A DNA stretch of 64,000 nt from Pyxicephalus adspersus (taxonomy: Eukaryota > Chordata > Amphibia > Anura > Pyxicephalidae), in NCBI RefSeq assembly GCF_032062135.1, contig NC_092859.1, positions 45,689,604 to 45,753,603 of the forward strand, read 5' to 3'. The notes beneath the pieces are model-generated. The model saw only the letters and a list, made by a program, of their open reading frames with translations, did no database searches and was not told where the DNA came from. The position numbers and the translations under genes were made by a program. Shown one piece after another: positions 48,220 to 59,445 of this stretch (the first letter of the stretch is position 1; each line of letters starts with the position of its first letter).

Positions 48220-48651
48220 CTAAAGCTACATACACACTTCCAATTATTATCGTTGGAAAACGAACGACGAACGTTCATGCACGATATATACGAACGATCG
48301 TATAGCACCGATCCTGCACATAGAGTTAACGACACGATCGTTCGTAGATATTGTACACACAATAGATACGATCGTTTGAGCGATAGAGGAACTATGTGCA
48401 CGACAGGAAAGTGAACGGACGTTCGTTCATCACGCATGCTCTGAACATGGACGATCAACGAACGACCGTACACACGAACGATGTTCAACGATCGTCGTCC
48501 AATCCGATCCGTCGGTCCGGTCGTTCGTTTCCAGCGACTTTCCTCGTTCGTCGGCGTCGTTGGTTACTTTTTTACGAACGATTTTTTGCCCAATCGATCG
48601 TTCGTCGTTCGATTGGAACGATAAAAATTGGAAGTGTGTACGCACCTTTAG
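48220..48651. mobile_element. CpG-rich palindromic MITE
   Basis: The element begins ctaaagctacatacacactt and ends with the imperfect reverse complement (aagtgtgtacgcacctttag). This gives terminal inverted repeats of roughly 35 bp, extending through ccaattattatcgtt and aacgataaaaattgg. The interior is a dense, self-complementary mix of cgaacgac, acgatcgttcg and gttcgttc units. It has no coding capacity: the frames inside on both strands are by-products. The target-site duplication is not clear, so the superfamily is unassigned. Confidence 0.8.
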
Positions 48652-49410
48652 AGGACACCACACTGGAGATATAAACTATGAGGCTACCCGACAAGAAGAT
48701 CAGTGTTCTTTTAATAGTCAAGGGTACATTTTTCAGGGTACTTCTTAGGTAGTATTAACCATTTTACAAATTGCCTAATGGTTAGCAAATCTACACTTTT
48801 CAAGAATAGTTCAACTTTATGTTTGTAGAGGAACATTTCAGTACAACTGTTTGGAAACAGTTTTTTGCAAACCATAGATGAAATGGGTCTTTTTTTATGC
48901 TTTTTTATTAGGCTGTTGGTGGCAGCAGTATTGCAATGTTTTTTCATATGCTACATTAAGAGTTCATAGACTTGCATTGGAACTACGCTTATGCAAAGGC
49001 TTTTAAGCAGTGGTTGAGAAAAGTTACAAAGAAAAAACTCCCAACAAAGTCTAGCCTAGTTATTACCTGTCAATGCTTCAGTTTTGTACTGTTAATGTGA
49101 ACATGCCCTTTAGCCTTAACTAAGTTTGATTCAAAAGGGGCATAACTAAATCACTATACAAGAAAGAAAAGCAAGTACTGCATAATATAAGCTATAAAAG
49201 TAGATCAAAGATAAAGTATTTAAAAATTGAGGAGTGTATTTAAAACGTGAAAAAGTAAGTTTTGCTATTTCTGTACTCCAGTTTTAAGAAAAAAAAACTT
49301 TACAATTTACAGCTTTTTTTCCAATTAAAAGAGTAAATGTAATTGTGTTCATTAAATTAAAATAGCATTAAAACCTATATTAAAATAAGAAAATATATAC
49401 ATGCACACAT
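48652..49410. other. Non-coding gap, nothing recognised
   Basis: AT-rich sequence without a gene, promoter block or defined repeat. Confidence 0.4.
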
Positions 49411-49411
49411 T

Positions 49412-49560
49412 GGGCTCAATTAGTCAAAAAGGGAATCTGCCATTCTCTCAAACATTTCCTGGTAGTTATCAATACTGCTATTGAAACATATGGACGTGGA
49501 AAATTCCCGCCTGGGAATGTTTGAGGGAATGTCAGATTCACTGTTTTATTAATAGAGCCT
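49412..49560. repeat. Palindromic MITE (about 150 bp)
   Basis: The left half gggaatctgccattctctca, then aacatttcc, is mirrored by ggaatgtttgagggaatgtc and agattcactg on the right. The outer ends are gggctcaattagtcaaa and ttttattaatagagcct. A partial second copy is at 33040-33095. Confidence 0.7.
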
Positions 49561-50607
49561 ATTGACAATCCTCAAGACATCACACCTCCTGTAGGGAGCC
49601 TAAGTGGTGACATTGATATTGGTTTGAATGTTTTAACTATTTTTATTAGCACTTAAACTTAGTACTTTATGTGGCCCTCCCTTTTGTTTGATGAGCAATT
49701 CCAAGCTCTCTTCCTGGTTATGGTATTTTGTTGTAAATGTTATAAATTACTATTCCTCACAGATAAATCTGCTGCATGGCAAATCATATTCAATAATTCC
49801 GGGTATTGACTATCCTCAGAATATCCTATCTATGTATATTATACACAGTACCATGCCTTGTTTCTCCAGAAAAGATGGATCATACACAACAGTCCTGTAA
49901 TATGCAGATTTTTGTATAAGGCACAAAATTTCGATGGTAGAATTTGGCAGGCAAGGCTAATTGTGATCTAGACTCCATTCCATTAATGATATATCATACA
50001 TAATGACATTTGTACCATGTAATCTGTCTCACAGTGCAGGACAGTAGTGTTATATTAAGTCTTGGTTTTAGCAGCTCAGCAGATTCATAAATGTATCATT
50101 GAAATTGTTTTTATTGTATCTGTTTAATCAGTGCAGAAAACACCCATTCATCCTGTCTGAAATATTGAGTGTTGCTTTCTTTTTAGTTAGCATTGTTCTT
50201 GGTTACCTCACATATTAGGAAGAAGAGAAGAAGGGAGTGCTCTGTGCATTTGGTAGTCCTGTCCTAGGGCATGAGCCCATAATACATTATCCCTACACCA
50301 AAATCTTACTTGCTAAAACCTTTACCTCCAACCTCAAAACCACAATGAAAAACTACTGCCATTAAACTAACCTCTTAGGTTCATATTCTATCTTGTACCA
50401 CATTTTTTTTATTCATGAGCTTCTAATAACAGCTCTTCATCAAAATAAACCACTGTCAACTTATTCATTCAGTAAAGTGGGTCTGGCATGAACAAAGCAT
50501 CATAAGAAGTCCCACTACTTTCACTGCCGGGGCTGTTTTGAGCAAACTTGTTTCTATCCTCTTGGTGACATTGTTTTACCATAATTGCCAGAAAGAGTGG
50601 CAAGATG
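49561..50607. other. Non-coding gap, nothing recognised
   Basis: The frame at 49688-49900 has no recognisable domain. No promoter or repeat boundary was identified. Confidence 0.4.
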
Positions 50608-51075
50608 CCTAATGTATTAAAGCTCTCCAAGACTGGGGAGGACACATCTTCATCAGTGAAGCTGGGTGATCAAGTAAACCTGGAATGGATTTCTTCAAAA
50701 TAATTTTCTATTTGTTAGCAAATGTTTTGAGTCCTGGACCAGATATATTCCAGGTTTTCTCTATCACCAAGCTTCACTGATTAAAGAGTATCTTCTCCAG
50801 TCTTGGAGAGCTTTATTAAATCAGGCCCAAGTTTTCACGAAGCACAACATTCAAACATAGGGCCTGATTTATTAAAGCTCTCCAAGACTATAAAAGATAC
50901 ACTTTCATCAGTGAAGCTGGGTTATTCAGCAAACCTGGAATAGATTTCATAAATATAACTTGGTATTTGTTAGCAAATGTTTTCAAACCCGCACCAGATC
51001 TGCTTTGCTGGATCACCCAGCATCACCGATGAAAGTATATCTTCTCCAGTCTTGGAGAGCTTTAATGAATGAGGC
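50608..51075. repeat. Two adjacent copies of a palindromic MITE
   Basis: Copies at 50608-50828 and 50859-51075 each begin (g)gcctgatttattaaagctct or a close variant and end gagctttattaaatcaggcc or a variant. Inner arms contain atcagtgaagctgggtgat and its inverse. Separated by only 30 bp, they lie in the same orientation. Fragments of the family occur at 29619-29687 and 52322-52471. Confidence 0.78.
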
Positions 51076-51960
51076 ACATAATGAGCAAATATGTCTGTGT
51101 CTATGTACATATATAATAAAAATTATATCATCATATGCAAAGGAGTTTTAAATTGGAACTATTGCAAATATAGAAAAAAACTACTATTATAACCAAATAA
51201 AAATGATAAAATACTAAACTACTTTTATAAACAGGGAACAGACTGAGCCATGAGCTATAATTTTATTTTTTTTTTCACCTTTTAAATACATATTTTAAAA
51301 ATAGGACACCAGAGATGTATGTATTGTAATATTGATTGAATTTCTGTTAATTGCTGTTTTGAATGTTAGTATTTCACATTTGGTGCACTGTGGCTTATAC
51401 TGGAGTGAGTATAGTTTTCATTTTTTTTTACCCTAATTGATCTGTTTAAATTTGAGTATATATGGGTTTCCGTAAGCTGCAATCAAAGATGGCAGCTAGT
51501 CTCTGTTCACACCCTCACTCTTCCCACACTTTATTTTTGGCTACCTAATGTGACAGGCAGCAGTATTTTCCAATTAGTAGGTGTGGGCTTAAATAACAAG
51601 TAAGGGTTGAAGTGTGTTTATAACCAAAACATTTTATTTTAGTATTAGAAATGTGAAACAAGAGTGAGAAACAGTTAGCACTTAACTTTTTTGCAGTTTT
51701 TTTGTGGTTGGATGATTCATTGGATACATTCTTTTGATGGTAAAAAAAAAAAAGTTGTCATGCCAGGACAGGAAGTAAAGAAAACTAACAGCAATATATA
51801 CATACAGTATATATATATAGATATCAGATTTCTATTATTGTCTTTTTTACTGCTGATGTTTTTCCTTCCTGTCTGTTAAAAAATGATCCAATGGTTTTCC
51901 TCTTTCCTTTATTTGGTAAGCAGCAAAATTCTATTTTTAATTCTATTTAATTCTATTTTT
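51076..51960. other. Non-coding gap, nothing recognised
   Basis: AT-rich with poly-T runs. Frame 51691-51879 is low-complexity. Confidence 0.4.
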
Positions 51961-52471
51961 TTCCAAAAAAGGGGGGGTAAAGCCCGTCCTCTTCTGCCTT
52001 TATTGCTGTGGTGAAAAAGACAGAAAAGGACTGCAGAGCCTCAAGTCATGGATCCCAGGAGGCTTCTGACCTGAAATTGGGCTTGCACATGCGCAGTGAG
52101 ATAGGCACTCTTTTTTCCCCATCTACCCGATCTTGTGCCTGCGCAGTGAGAGATTGGGTGACATTGGCAAAAGGCAGAAAAAGGTCAAATAGGGTGGTGG
52201 CACCCAGTTCTGGGATGAATGAAGATATAAGGATGAAGTGGGACACGATTAAAGAAACCTCTCAGCGATCAATTAATCTGGGAAGGTAAAGATGATTTTT
52301 TTTTAGTTTACTTCTGTTTTAACTTGCCAAGACTGGGGAAAAATTATAATAATATTACATGCAAATGTTTTATATTCTGGATCAGATCCATTGTAGGTTT
52401 GCTGGATCATTCGGGTTTTCCCATGATATGCTATTTTTTCTAGTCTTGAAGAACTTTAATAAATCAGGCCC
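51961..52471. repeat. Two MITE-type repeats
   Basis: 51961-52320 contains paired cgcagtgag units and a cttctgcctttat / ggcagaaaaagg arrangement, and ends agtttacttctgttttaac, like the agaactaaa family read from the other side. 52322-52471 is a shortened copy of the 50608-type palindrome, ending gaactttaataaatcaggcc. Confidence 0.55.
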
Positions 52472-53527
52472 AATGTGTGTCACCATGGGACTGGGCAGAA
52501 TGGACAGACAGCTAATTCCCATATCATATTATTATATTGCCAGTATATGATCCATTTATGGGTATAGCTGATGTTTTATTATGGTTCTTTATAGAGGAAA
52601 GAAAAAACCATATCACTATTACTGCAACACAGACTCCATGGTAGACATAGGAATTACAGAGCAGTAAAGTAATTAAAGTAGTAGAATATAAACTTTGACT
52701 CTAAAGTTTTCTAACTTGTTAGGGTATGAAAAATTACATATCTGGTGTACAATCATCAGCATTACAGTAAATCAATTTTGTAAAGATTTTTTGGTTTGCC
52801 TTTTTCCTAACAACTGTTTCCAGCCATAATTATCCTCCTTGGTTATCAGATAATTTTTACAACTCTTGTTTGTTGGACTTTAATAATTTTGCTAATTTTT
52901 AAGTCTATCCAAACAAGTGCAGTATTGTTTTTGAAGTCAAAAAGAGCTTTCTTGAGCTCTTGAGTAATATTGCTGTCTATATGTTTTTAGGGGAAAACAG
53001 GTTAATAATGGAAAGCATATCAGCTGTCTGTTAAATGCTATAGGTGCATACTGTTTAGGGAAGCCAAGGAATATTAATAAAAAAAAACTGTTTGCAGCAG
53101 CTACTGCCTTGTTTGCACGACAATTATTATGATTTGTTATCATAGTGATTGGATTATCAGGAGCCAATGAACAAGACCCTTGATTAAAGCCTGTGGATGT
53201 CAGTCACAGGTCAGGAATTAGAGTGTCCTGACCTGTCTTTTATTTGAAAACTTTTTATCATTTCACCAACTAAACTGTTGGCTGGATAAACCAATGGACA
53301 ACCTCATCTTCAACAACCAATGTTAGTAATCAGATGGGTTTATTTATATCCATCAATATTGTATTAGCTTTATTGATTAATAGTAAATAAATAATGATTG
53401 ATGATTAGCAATATTAGATAACGCATTATTCTGTTGAAAAGTAGAGTTATATTATTTAGAAGATCACAAGGTAAGATTTGCTAGCCAAAAAAGTCTGCTT
53501 CATCAAGTTCTACTTTTAAAGTCTTAC
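52472..53527. other. Non-coding gap before the gamma-B-like exon donor
   Basis: No gene, fossil exon or promoter block was recognised. Confidence 0.4.
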
Positions 53528-55912
53528 CTTTACAGGGTTAGGTAACGACAGACCATTCTGTAAGCCATTATCTCCTACAATTGGATCACCAGTGTCTATG
53601 AGATTTTCTGTAGGTACATTCTGGACTGGCTTTAAATAAGCAATTTCATTCTGCTTTGAGTCAAGAGTCACACACACATCATAGGAGAATGGGAAAGGTA
53701 AAGTTCCATCACTGATCTCAGAGGGACATCCCAGTGTGAACTGAGGATACACATTTCTACTGAGGGCTCCAACAGAGCTCAGAATATTGTTTTTTCTACA
53801 CTTAGAAATTAACATACCTATCACTGTGATAATGAACAGCAGGGAGATAAAAGCGATGGAAACTATTAGATAGAATTTTACATCATTAGAAAAATCCACA
53901 TTACTTGGCTGGCGTCTGATATCTGGGGAAACCTGTTGAAAATTTTCGGCAACAACCATACTCAAAGTAACTGTAGATGACAGAGAGGGAAAACCATTGT
54001 CTTTCACCAGAACTACAATCTTTTGCTTTGATAAATCCATATCATTTAGGTCTCTGCCAATCCTGATTTCCCCATTGTGTTGGCCAATAGTAAATAGGGA
54101 TTGTTCAGAAACTTGCAGAAAGTGATAAGAAAGCCAAGCATTGTGTCCAGAGTCAGCATCCACCGCAATCACTTTGGTTACTAGATAACCCCTTTCAGCA
54201 GAGCGAGGTATAAATTCAAATAATGGTAATCCCTCAGCATCAGATGATGGGTAGAGGATTTTTGGTGCATTATCATTTTTATCTATGATAAAAACCTTTA
54301 CTGTGACATTACTTTTTAGAGAAGGGGATCCACTGTCTTTGGCCATCACCTGGAACTGAAACTCCCGTAACTGTTCATAATCAAATGACCTCTGAGCATA
54401 AAGAATCCCAGTCATTGAGTTTATAGAAATATATGATGATACTGGTATTTTGTCAATATTTGTATTAATAATGGAATATGTTATACCTGCATTGTCTTTA
54501 TCATCTTTATCTGAAGCATGAACAGTGACTATGGAGGTTCCAGGTTGGTTATGTTCTGAAACATACACAGTATAAAAAGCTTCATCAAAAACTGGTGGAT
54601 TGTCATTTACATCAGAAACAATCAAAGTGATGGTTTTCTTTGTAACCAATAGAGGAGATCCCTGATCTTCTGCGGTTAGTGTAATAATATATTTCTGCTG
54701 TGTTTCTCTATCCAGGTAACTTGTGGTTACTAGTTGGTAATAATTACTAGATGATGGAATTAATTTAAAGTCCAGCTGTTCCGTCATATGACAGCTAACT
54801 TCTCCATTTGGCCCAGAATCCAAATCTTTGACATGAATTAATGCTATGAGGGTCCCAGGTGTTGAATCCTCTGAAACAGGTGAAGAAAGTGAAGCAATAG
54901 TTATCTCAGGTGCATTATCATTGATATCCAATATCTGTATTAATACAGTGCAATGTGACACCAAACCACCACCATCCTTAGCTTCTACAGTCATCTCATA
55001 ACTTTTTGTTGTTTCAAAGTCAAGTTCTCCAATTGTTCTAATTTCTCCGTTATGGAAGTCCAGAGTAAATTTATCAACTGCATTTTCAGGGACATGACTG
55101 AAAGAATAGGTAATCTATCCATTGGAACCCTCATCTTCATCTGTTGCATTAAGAAGGAGGACTACAAAATTAATTGGTGCACTTTCATCTAAATTGATTC
55201 TATAGGTATCCCGACTGAATACAGGAAAATTGTCATTGAAATCCAGAATTATAATTTTAATCAGAGCTATTCCAGTCTTTTGAGGTTTTCCTCCATCATA
55301 AGCAGTCAAAGTCAACTCATAGGTACTTTGTTTTTCACGGTCCACTGATTTGTCTAACACAAGTTCAGGATATTTCAATCCTTCTGCCTTTACCTTTTCC
55401 CCTAGTTTGAAATGCTGGTTAGGGCTAAGGCCATAGCTCTGTAAAGAATTAGTGCCCTGGTCTGGATCACGTGCATTGCTTAAAATAAAACGTGTGCCTA
55501 TAATAGCAGATTCACTCACTGCAACTTCAAAAACATTCTTGGAAAAACTTGGTGCATTGTCATTTACATCTTGAATTTCTATTTCGACATGAAAAACACT
55601 GACAGGATTTTGAGCCAATATCTCTAAATGCAGAAAGCAACTCTTCTCTGTTCCACAAATGGCTTCTCTGTCTATTCTATCAGTGACATACAAGTCTCCA
55701 TTTTCCATGTTGATATTAAAGTAATTCTTTTTAGCACTGGAGGTAAACTGCAGTTTTCTCCTTGGTAATTCGTCAATGTTTAATCCTAGATCATTTGCTA
55801 TGTTCCCCACTACAGTTCCTTGCTTTATTTCTTCCAATAGTAAATAATGAATTTGACCAAATGAAGTCAGAGAAAGAGAGTATATTAAGAGAAGTATTAC
55901 TTGCCATTGCAT
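53528..55912 (-). pseudogene. Gamma-B-like protocadherin variable exon with one in-frame stop
   Basis: A full-length variable exon of 795 codons with a single TAG at 55115-55117 (codon 266, early EC3: EGSNG, stop, ITYSFS). The intact paralogue at 59446-61830 has GAA at the aligned codon, so one or two substitutions explain it. The signal peptide is 1-19 (MQWQVILLL...), EC1 has CGTEKSC (CX5C), and EC2-EC6, the membrane helix and the tail are otherwise uninterrupted in one frame to the donor (AAG, then GTAAGA). The tail (SDGTLPFPFSYDVCVTL, EIAYLKPV) resembles gamma-B tails with GTLPYSYNLCVA. It could be a young pseudogene, a segregating null allele or a base-call error. No array-type promoter block is seen upstream. 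Confidence 0.85.
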
Positions 55913-56487
55913 TTTCTTTTGTTGTTCTTTCTTCTGTAGCAGCTTCTTTGTAAAATGTGTCCTTGATATTTACTATAAACATCCACAGTTCACAAAGGGA
56001 AAAAAAGATCCAGCGAGTGATGGAATAATGAGATGGTTAAGGGTTGATTTTAGTTCAGTGTCAGAACTGCAGTATCTTAGCATAGTACACATTCATATTT
56101 TCTGCTTCTCTGCCTTATTGGTCAACAGTGACATGTTGAGGTGAAAATGAGGTACTGCAAGGTTTTTATGAATTGTTACAAATTGATTTGAATTAAAAAA
56201 TGACAAAGTTTTAAATAAGCAATAATTAAAATTAAGGGGTTTTAATTTATTTTCAAGTAAAGAAAAATATTATAATAAATATTCTCAGCAATGATAGAAA
56301 TGATAACACTGATAAAAAAACACAATATATTTCTTATATTTTTGTATATGAAACATTTACCAACATTATCCATTTTGTTCCAAAAGCTTATTTTATAAAA
56401 CATATTTTCTACATGTGGTTGAAGGTAATAGGACCACTATATGAAGAATACCTCACCTTGTGTTTTCAATTACAATGATTTTAAAGG
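55913..56487. other. Upstream region of the gamma-B-like exon
   Basis: No tgaatcactgagcca block and no convincing CTCF-like 14-mer could be found within about 570 bp upstream of the ATG. The promoter type is unknown. Confidence 0.4.
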
Positions 56488-56910
56488 GGAACTAAAGTGA
56501 AAATAAAACAAAGACACTTACCTTTACTTTAGCAGATCTGTCGATCCCCCTGGAGCTGTCTTCCATAGCGTCCTGCGGTATCCTGGTTTCTTGCTTTGTC
56601 CCGGCATAAAGAAAGCACTGGGAACTGCCATTTTTCTTCTTCTGCCTACATCACCTGATCTTACACTGTACAGGCGCGGGATCATGTGACACTGCTGTAT
56701 TTGTAAAAATAAAAGGGTGCTGATCTCACGGTCATGAGTCTCACGGTCTCACGCATACGGAACAGGCCAAGCCTCCTGGGATTTGTGATGCAAGTATCCC
56801 AGGTGGCTCTGCGCTCCCATTCTTTAGAAAAAAAACACATTTTACTTTATATAAAAGGGTTATATACTATTCTATACAAAGTAAAAATTGCGATGATCGG
56901 TTCACTTTAA
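56488..56910. mobile_element. MITE of the aactaaagtga / tcactttaa family
   Basis: Left end ttttaaaggggaactaaagt, right end gatcggttcactttaaacg. The ends are inverted copies. The interior is GC-richer (cctcctgggatttgtgatgc, gcgggatcatgtgac). No coding capacity. Confidence 0.65.
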
Positions 56911-57015
56911 ACGTAAACTTGGTGAAAAACTCCAAAATTGTGACATATTATCCTTCCTCTGTTACAATACTGATGGAAAAATGGAAAAGCCTTTGTACAC
57001 CGGTTTGATTTGTGG

Positions 57016-57763
57016 TACAGTGGTACCACGGTTTTAGGAAATAATTGGTTCTAAAAAACATTTCTTAATCCGAAATTTTGTAACTGTAATCAAATTTTCC
57101 CATAAGAAATAAAGGAAATAGAAATCTTTTCTCATAACCAAAAAAATTAACATTTATTTTAAATGCTGTACTGTACTATTTACCATATGGAAAATAATGT
57201 TACATATAGAAATCAAGAAAAACGTTACCTTTAATGAGGACTCTTTTTGGCGTATAGTATACCAGCACACTCAAAAAAAAACACTATCGCTATTAAGCAC
57301 AGCAATCACTCAAGACGCAGTCAGAGATGTTTACTAGCTTACTGAGACTGTGGTAGACTGAGTGACACGAGACAAGACAAGGAGAGATGAGCCGAGACAA
57401 GACAAGACGAGCCGAGACAAGACAAGGAGGGATGAGCCGGGACAAGACAAGACGAGCCGAGACAAGACAAGGAGAGATGAGCCGAGACATGACAAGATGA
57501 GCCGCGATAAGACAGGGAGAGATGAACCGAGACAAGACTAGACAAGCCGTGACAAGACAAGGAGAGATGAGCCGAGACAAGACTAGACAAGCCCAGACAA
57601 GACAAGGAGAGATGAGCCGAGACAAGACTAGACAAGCCGAGAACAGACAGGAAGAGATTCAGAAACAAATTTTCATCCACATTTTCTTTCGTAACCCAAA
57701 AATTCTGTAACAGGATACTGTCGTAAACACGTATTTACGTGTATTTACTGTCGTACCACTGTA
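57016..57763. mobile_element. Non-autonomous mariner-like element carrying a minisatellite
   Basis: Terminal repeats are tacagtggtac (57016-57026) and gtaccactgta (57753-57763), bounded by TA. Subterminal text such as attggttctaaaaaaca and cccataagaaataaa is like that of mariner-type elements. Its middle is occupied by the 45-bp minisatellite at about 57365-57655. A third copy of tacagtggtac at 57784-57794 makes a near-perfect hairpin with the right end. Confidence 0.65.
57365..57655. repeat. 45-bp minisatellite, about 6.5 units
   Basis: The unit is roughly gagagatgagccgagacaag, then acaagacgagccgagacaag and acaag. The landmark gagatgagcc recurs at intervals of 44-45 bp. Because 45 is divisible by three, open frames run through it on both strands (for example 57293-57625 minus, a 15-residue repeat SRLISPCLVSA...). 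These are by-products of the repeat, not genes. Confidence 0.88.
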
Positions 57764-57794
57764 TTTGTTGTTTACTCAACAAATACAGTGGTAC

Positions 57795-58043
57795 GACATT
57801 AAGCTCAATAAACTTTCCTCAGGCTAAAGGGTGATTGAGGGATTTTTTGCATTCCTGGCAATTGGATACCATTGGATAATAAAATATAGGATATATGTAT
57901 AGTGTAGAAGTGGGGCTAATTACAATATAATATATGCCAGACGACTTTGTTTCGTCACTGCTTCCTATTTACAAGCTTTAAAAATCTTGTCATAAGTATA
58001 TATGACCCTAGTTTGCACAACACATACCCAAAACAAGCCTTAT
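57795..58043. other. Short non-coding interval
   Basis: No feature was recognised between the mariner-like element and the next MITE. Confidence 0.35.
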
Positions 58044-58286
58044 TTTAACCACCTGAGCGTTACACTGATTTCTAGATTTCTGTTCCAAAAGCGTCACAGG
58101 TTTTCATGAAATTTTTTTTTTTAAATTGTAGACCTGTCCGACGCTGGAACACGGAACCGACGCTGGATTAGCACAGCGGGACCAGGTAAGTGGGGATTTT
58201 AGTGTAGGCGAAAAAATACGGGGTTAACCAAAAGAGCAAAAATATTTAGTGCGAGAAATTACGGGCTTAGCGGTTAGGGGGTTAAA
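58044..58286. mobile_element. MITE with TTAA-flanked inverted ends
   Basis: Left end tttaaccacctgagcgtta, right end cttagcggttagggggttaaa. The arms are imperfect inverted repeats and both sides carry TTAA. A TTAA target suggests a piggyBac- or Kolobok-type source (inference from target preference). The GC-rich interior with cgacgctgga units has no coding capacity. Confidence 0.65.
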
Positions 58287-59445
58287 GCAACATTGCAAAA
58301 AAAAAAACAATAGGACGTCCAAAACTCTCTGATGTGGATGTGTGAAACTGAAAACATAATGACAGACTTTTTCAGTTTTAAGGTGCCTGAACAAATTATT
58401 TTCACCAAACTTGCTATTGGTTAATTGATGCTTGAAATGACATGTCCCATGTAAAAAAAATTCATATAGTTTTTCCACAAGTCAAAGTTTTGAGTTTGTT
58501 ACAATACCCGGAAGACCGCATTAACACCATAAACAAACAAAAAAGGAATTTTACAAATGTACTTAGAGAATACTGTTCTCACGGGCCCCATGCTAAAGTT
58601 CAGCTCTAAAATAAGCACATCAAATATTTTTTTCTGAAATAATAAATATTATAATTGATATTTTTTTTCAAAAAGTCTTTTATTTTATTGCCTGAAGTCA
58701 GACAGCATATTGCCCTAAAAGAATTCACCATTTCAAATGTACCATTGCAGATAGCATGTCTTTAGATGGAGGAATAAGATTCTACAGAGCACCAGAAAAA
58801 AGTTAGCCACAACTATTTAGATACCGCCAGAAGGGAAAAAGAAAAAAGGTAAAGTGCTGCCACATGACATTACATTGGGCAGCATTTATAAATTCTTCAC
58901 CCATCAGTTTAGCTGTCAGGTCATTCACAGCCATTCAAATCCCTATGCATTGCAATTCAGAATTTATGCTTACTGTGAAAGTAATCACATGCATTTCTGA
59001 TCATTGTTTTATCTTTGATTAGTTTCAAACCAGATAGGAGGTAGAGATTTTTAAAAAAGTGTAATCTAGAGGAAAGATCAGCATATGTATTTTTACTTTA
59101 TCTGGGTAACAAACAAAACTTCTTCAAACTTTTTAAAAACTTTTTTTAGACAACCAACAATCTTCTGCATGATTTAATTTACTATGTTACAATTATTTAT
59201 CAAACACACAACAAAATTCAGTCTAAATTTTCTGATACCTTTTATGATATACAATTTATAGATTATCTTCTTAGATAACCTGGTTTGGTTTCAGACAAGC
59301 AGTTATGTTACATTTACAACTATTCAGACTAAATGACTTTACCGACTACTGTGATGATAAAAGAATAACAATGCCTATAATATGAAATCAGCAATACTCT
59401 ATGACTAATGTGATATGTCTGTTATGAATATGCAGTGTTTCTTAC
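58287..59445. other. Non-coding gap, nothing recognised
   Basis: AT-rich, with no gene, exon fossil or defined repeat. Confidence 0.4.

Noticed and set aside
48141..48748. Overlapping arginine-rich open frames on both strands
   Set aside because: They lie in the palindromic CpG-rich MITE, whose self-complementary units keep several frames open at once.
57293..57680. Leucine/serine-rich 110-113-residue repeat proteins on the minus strand
   Set aside because: Both frames arise from the 45-bp minisatellite, whose length is divisible by three, so any frame without a stop stays open.
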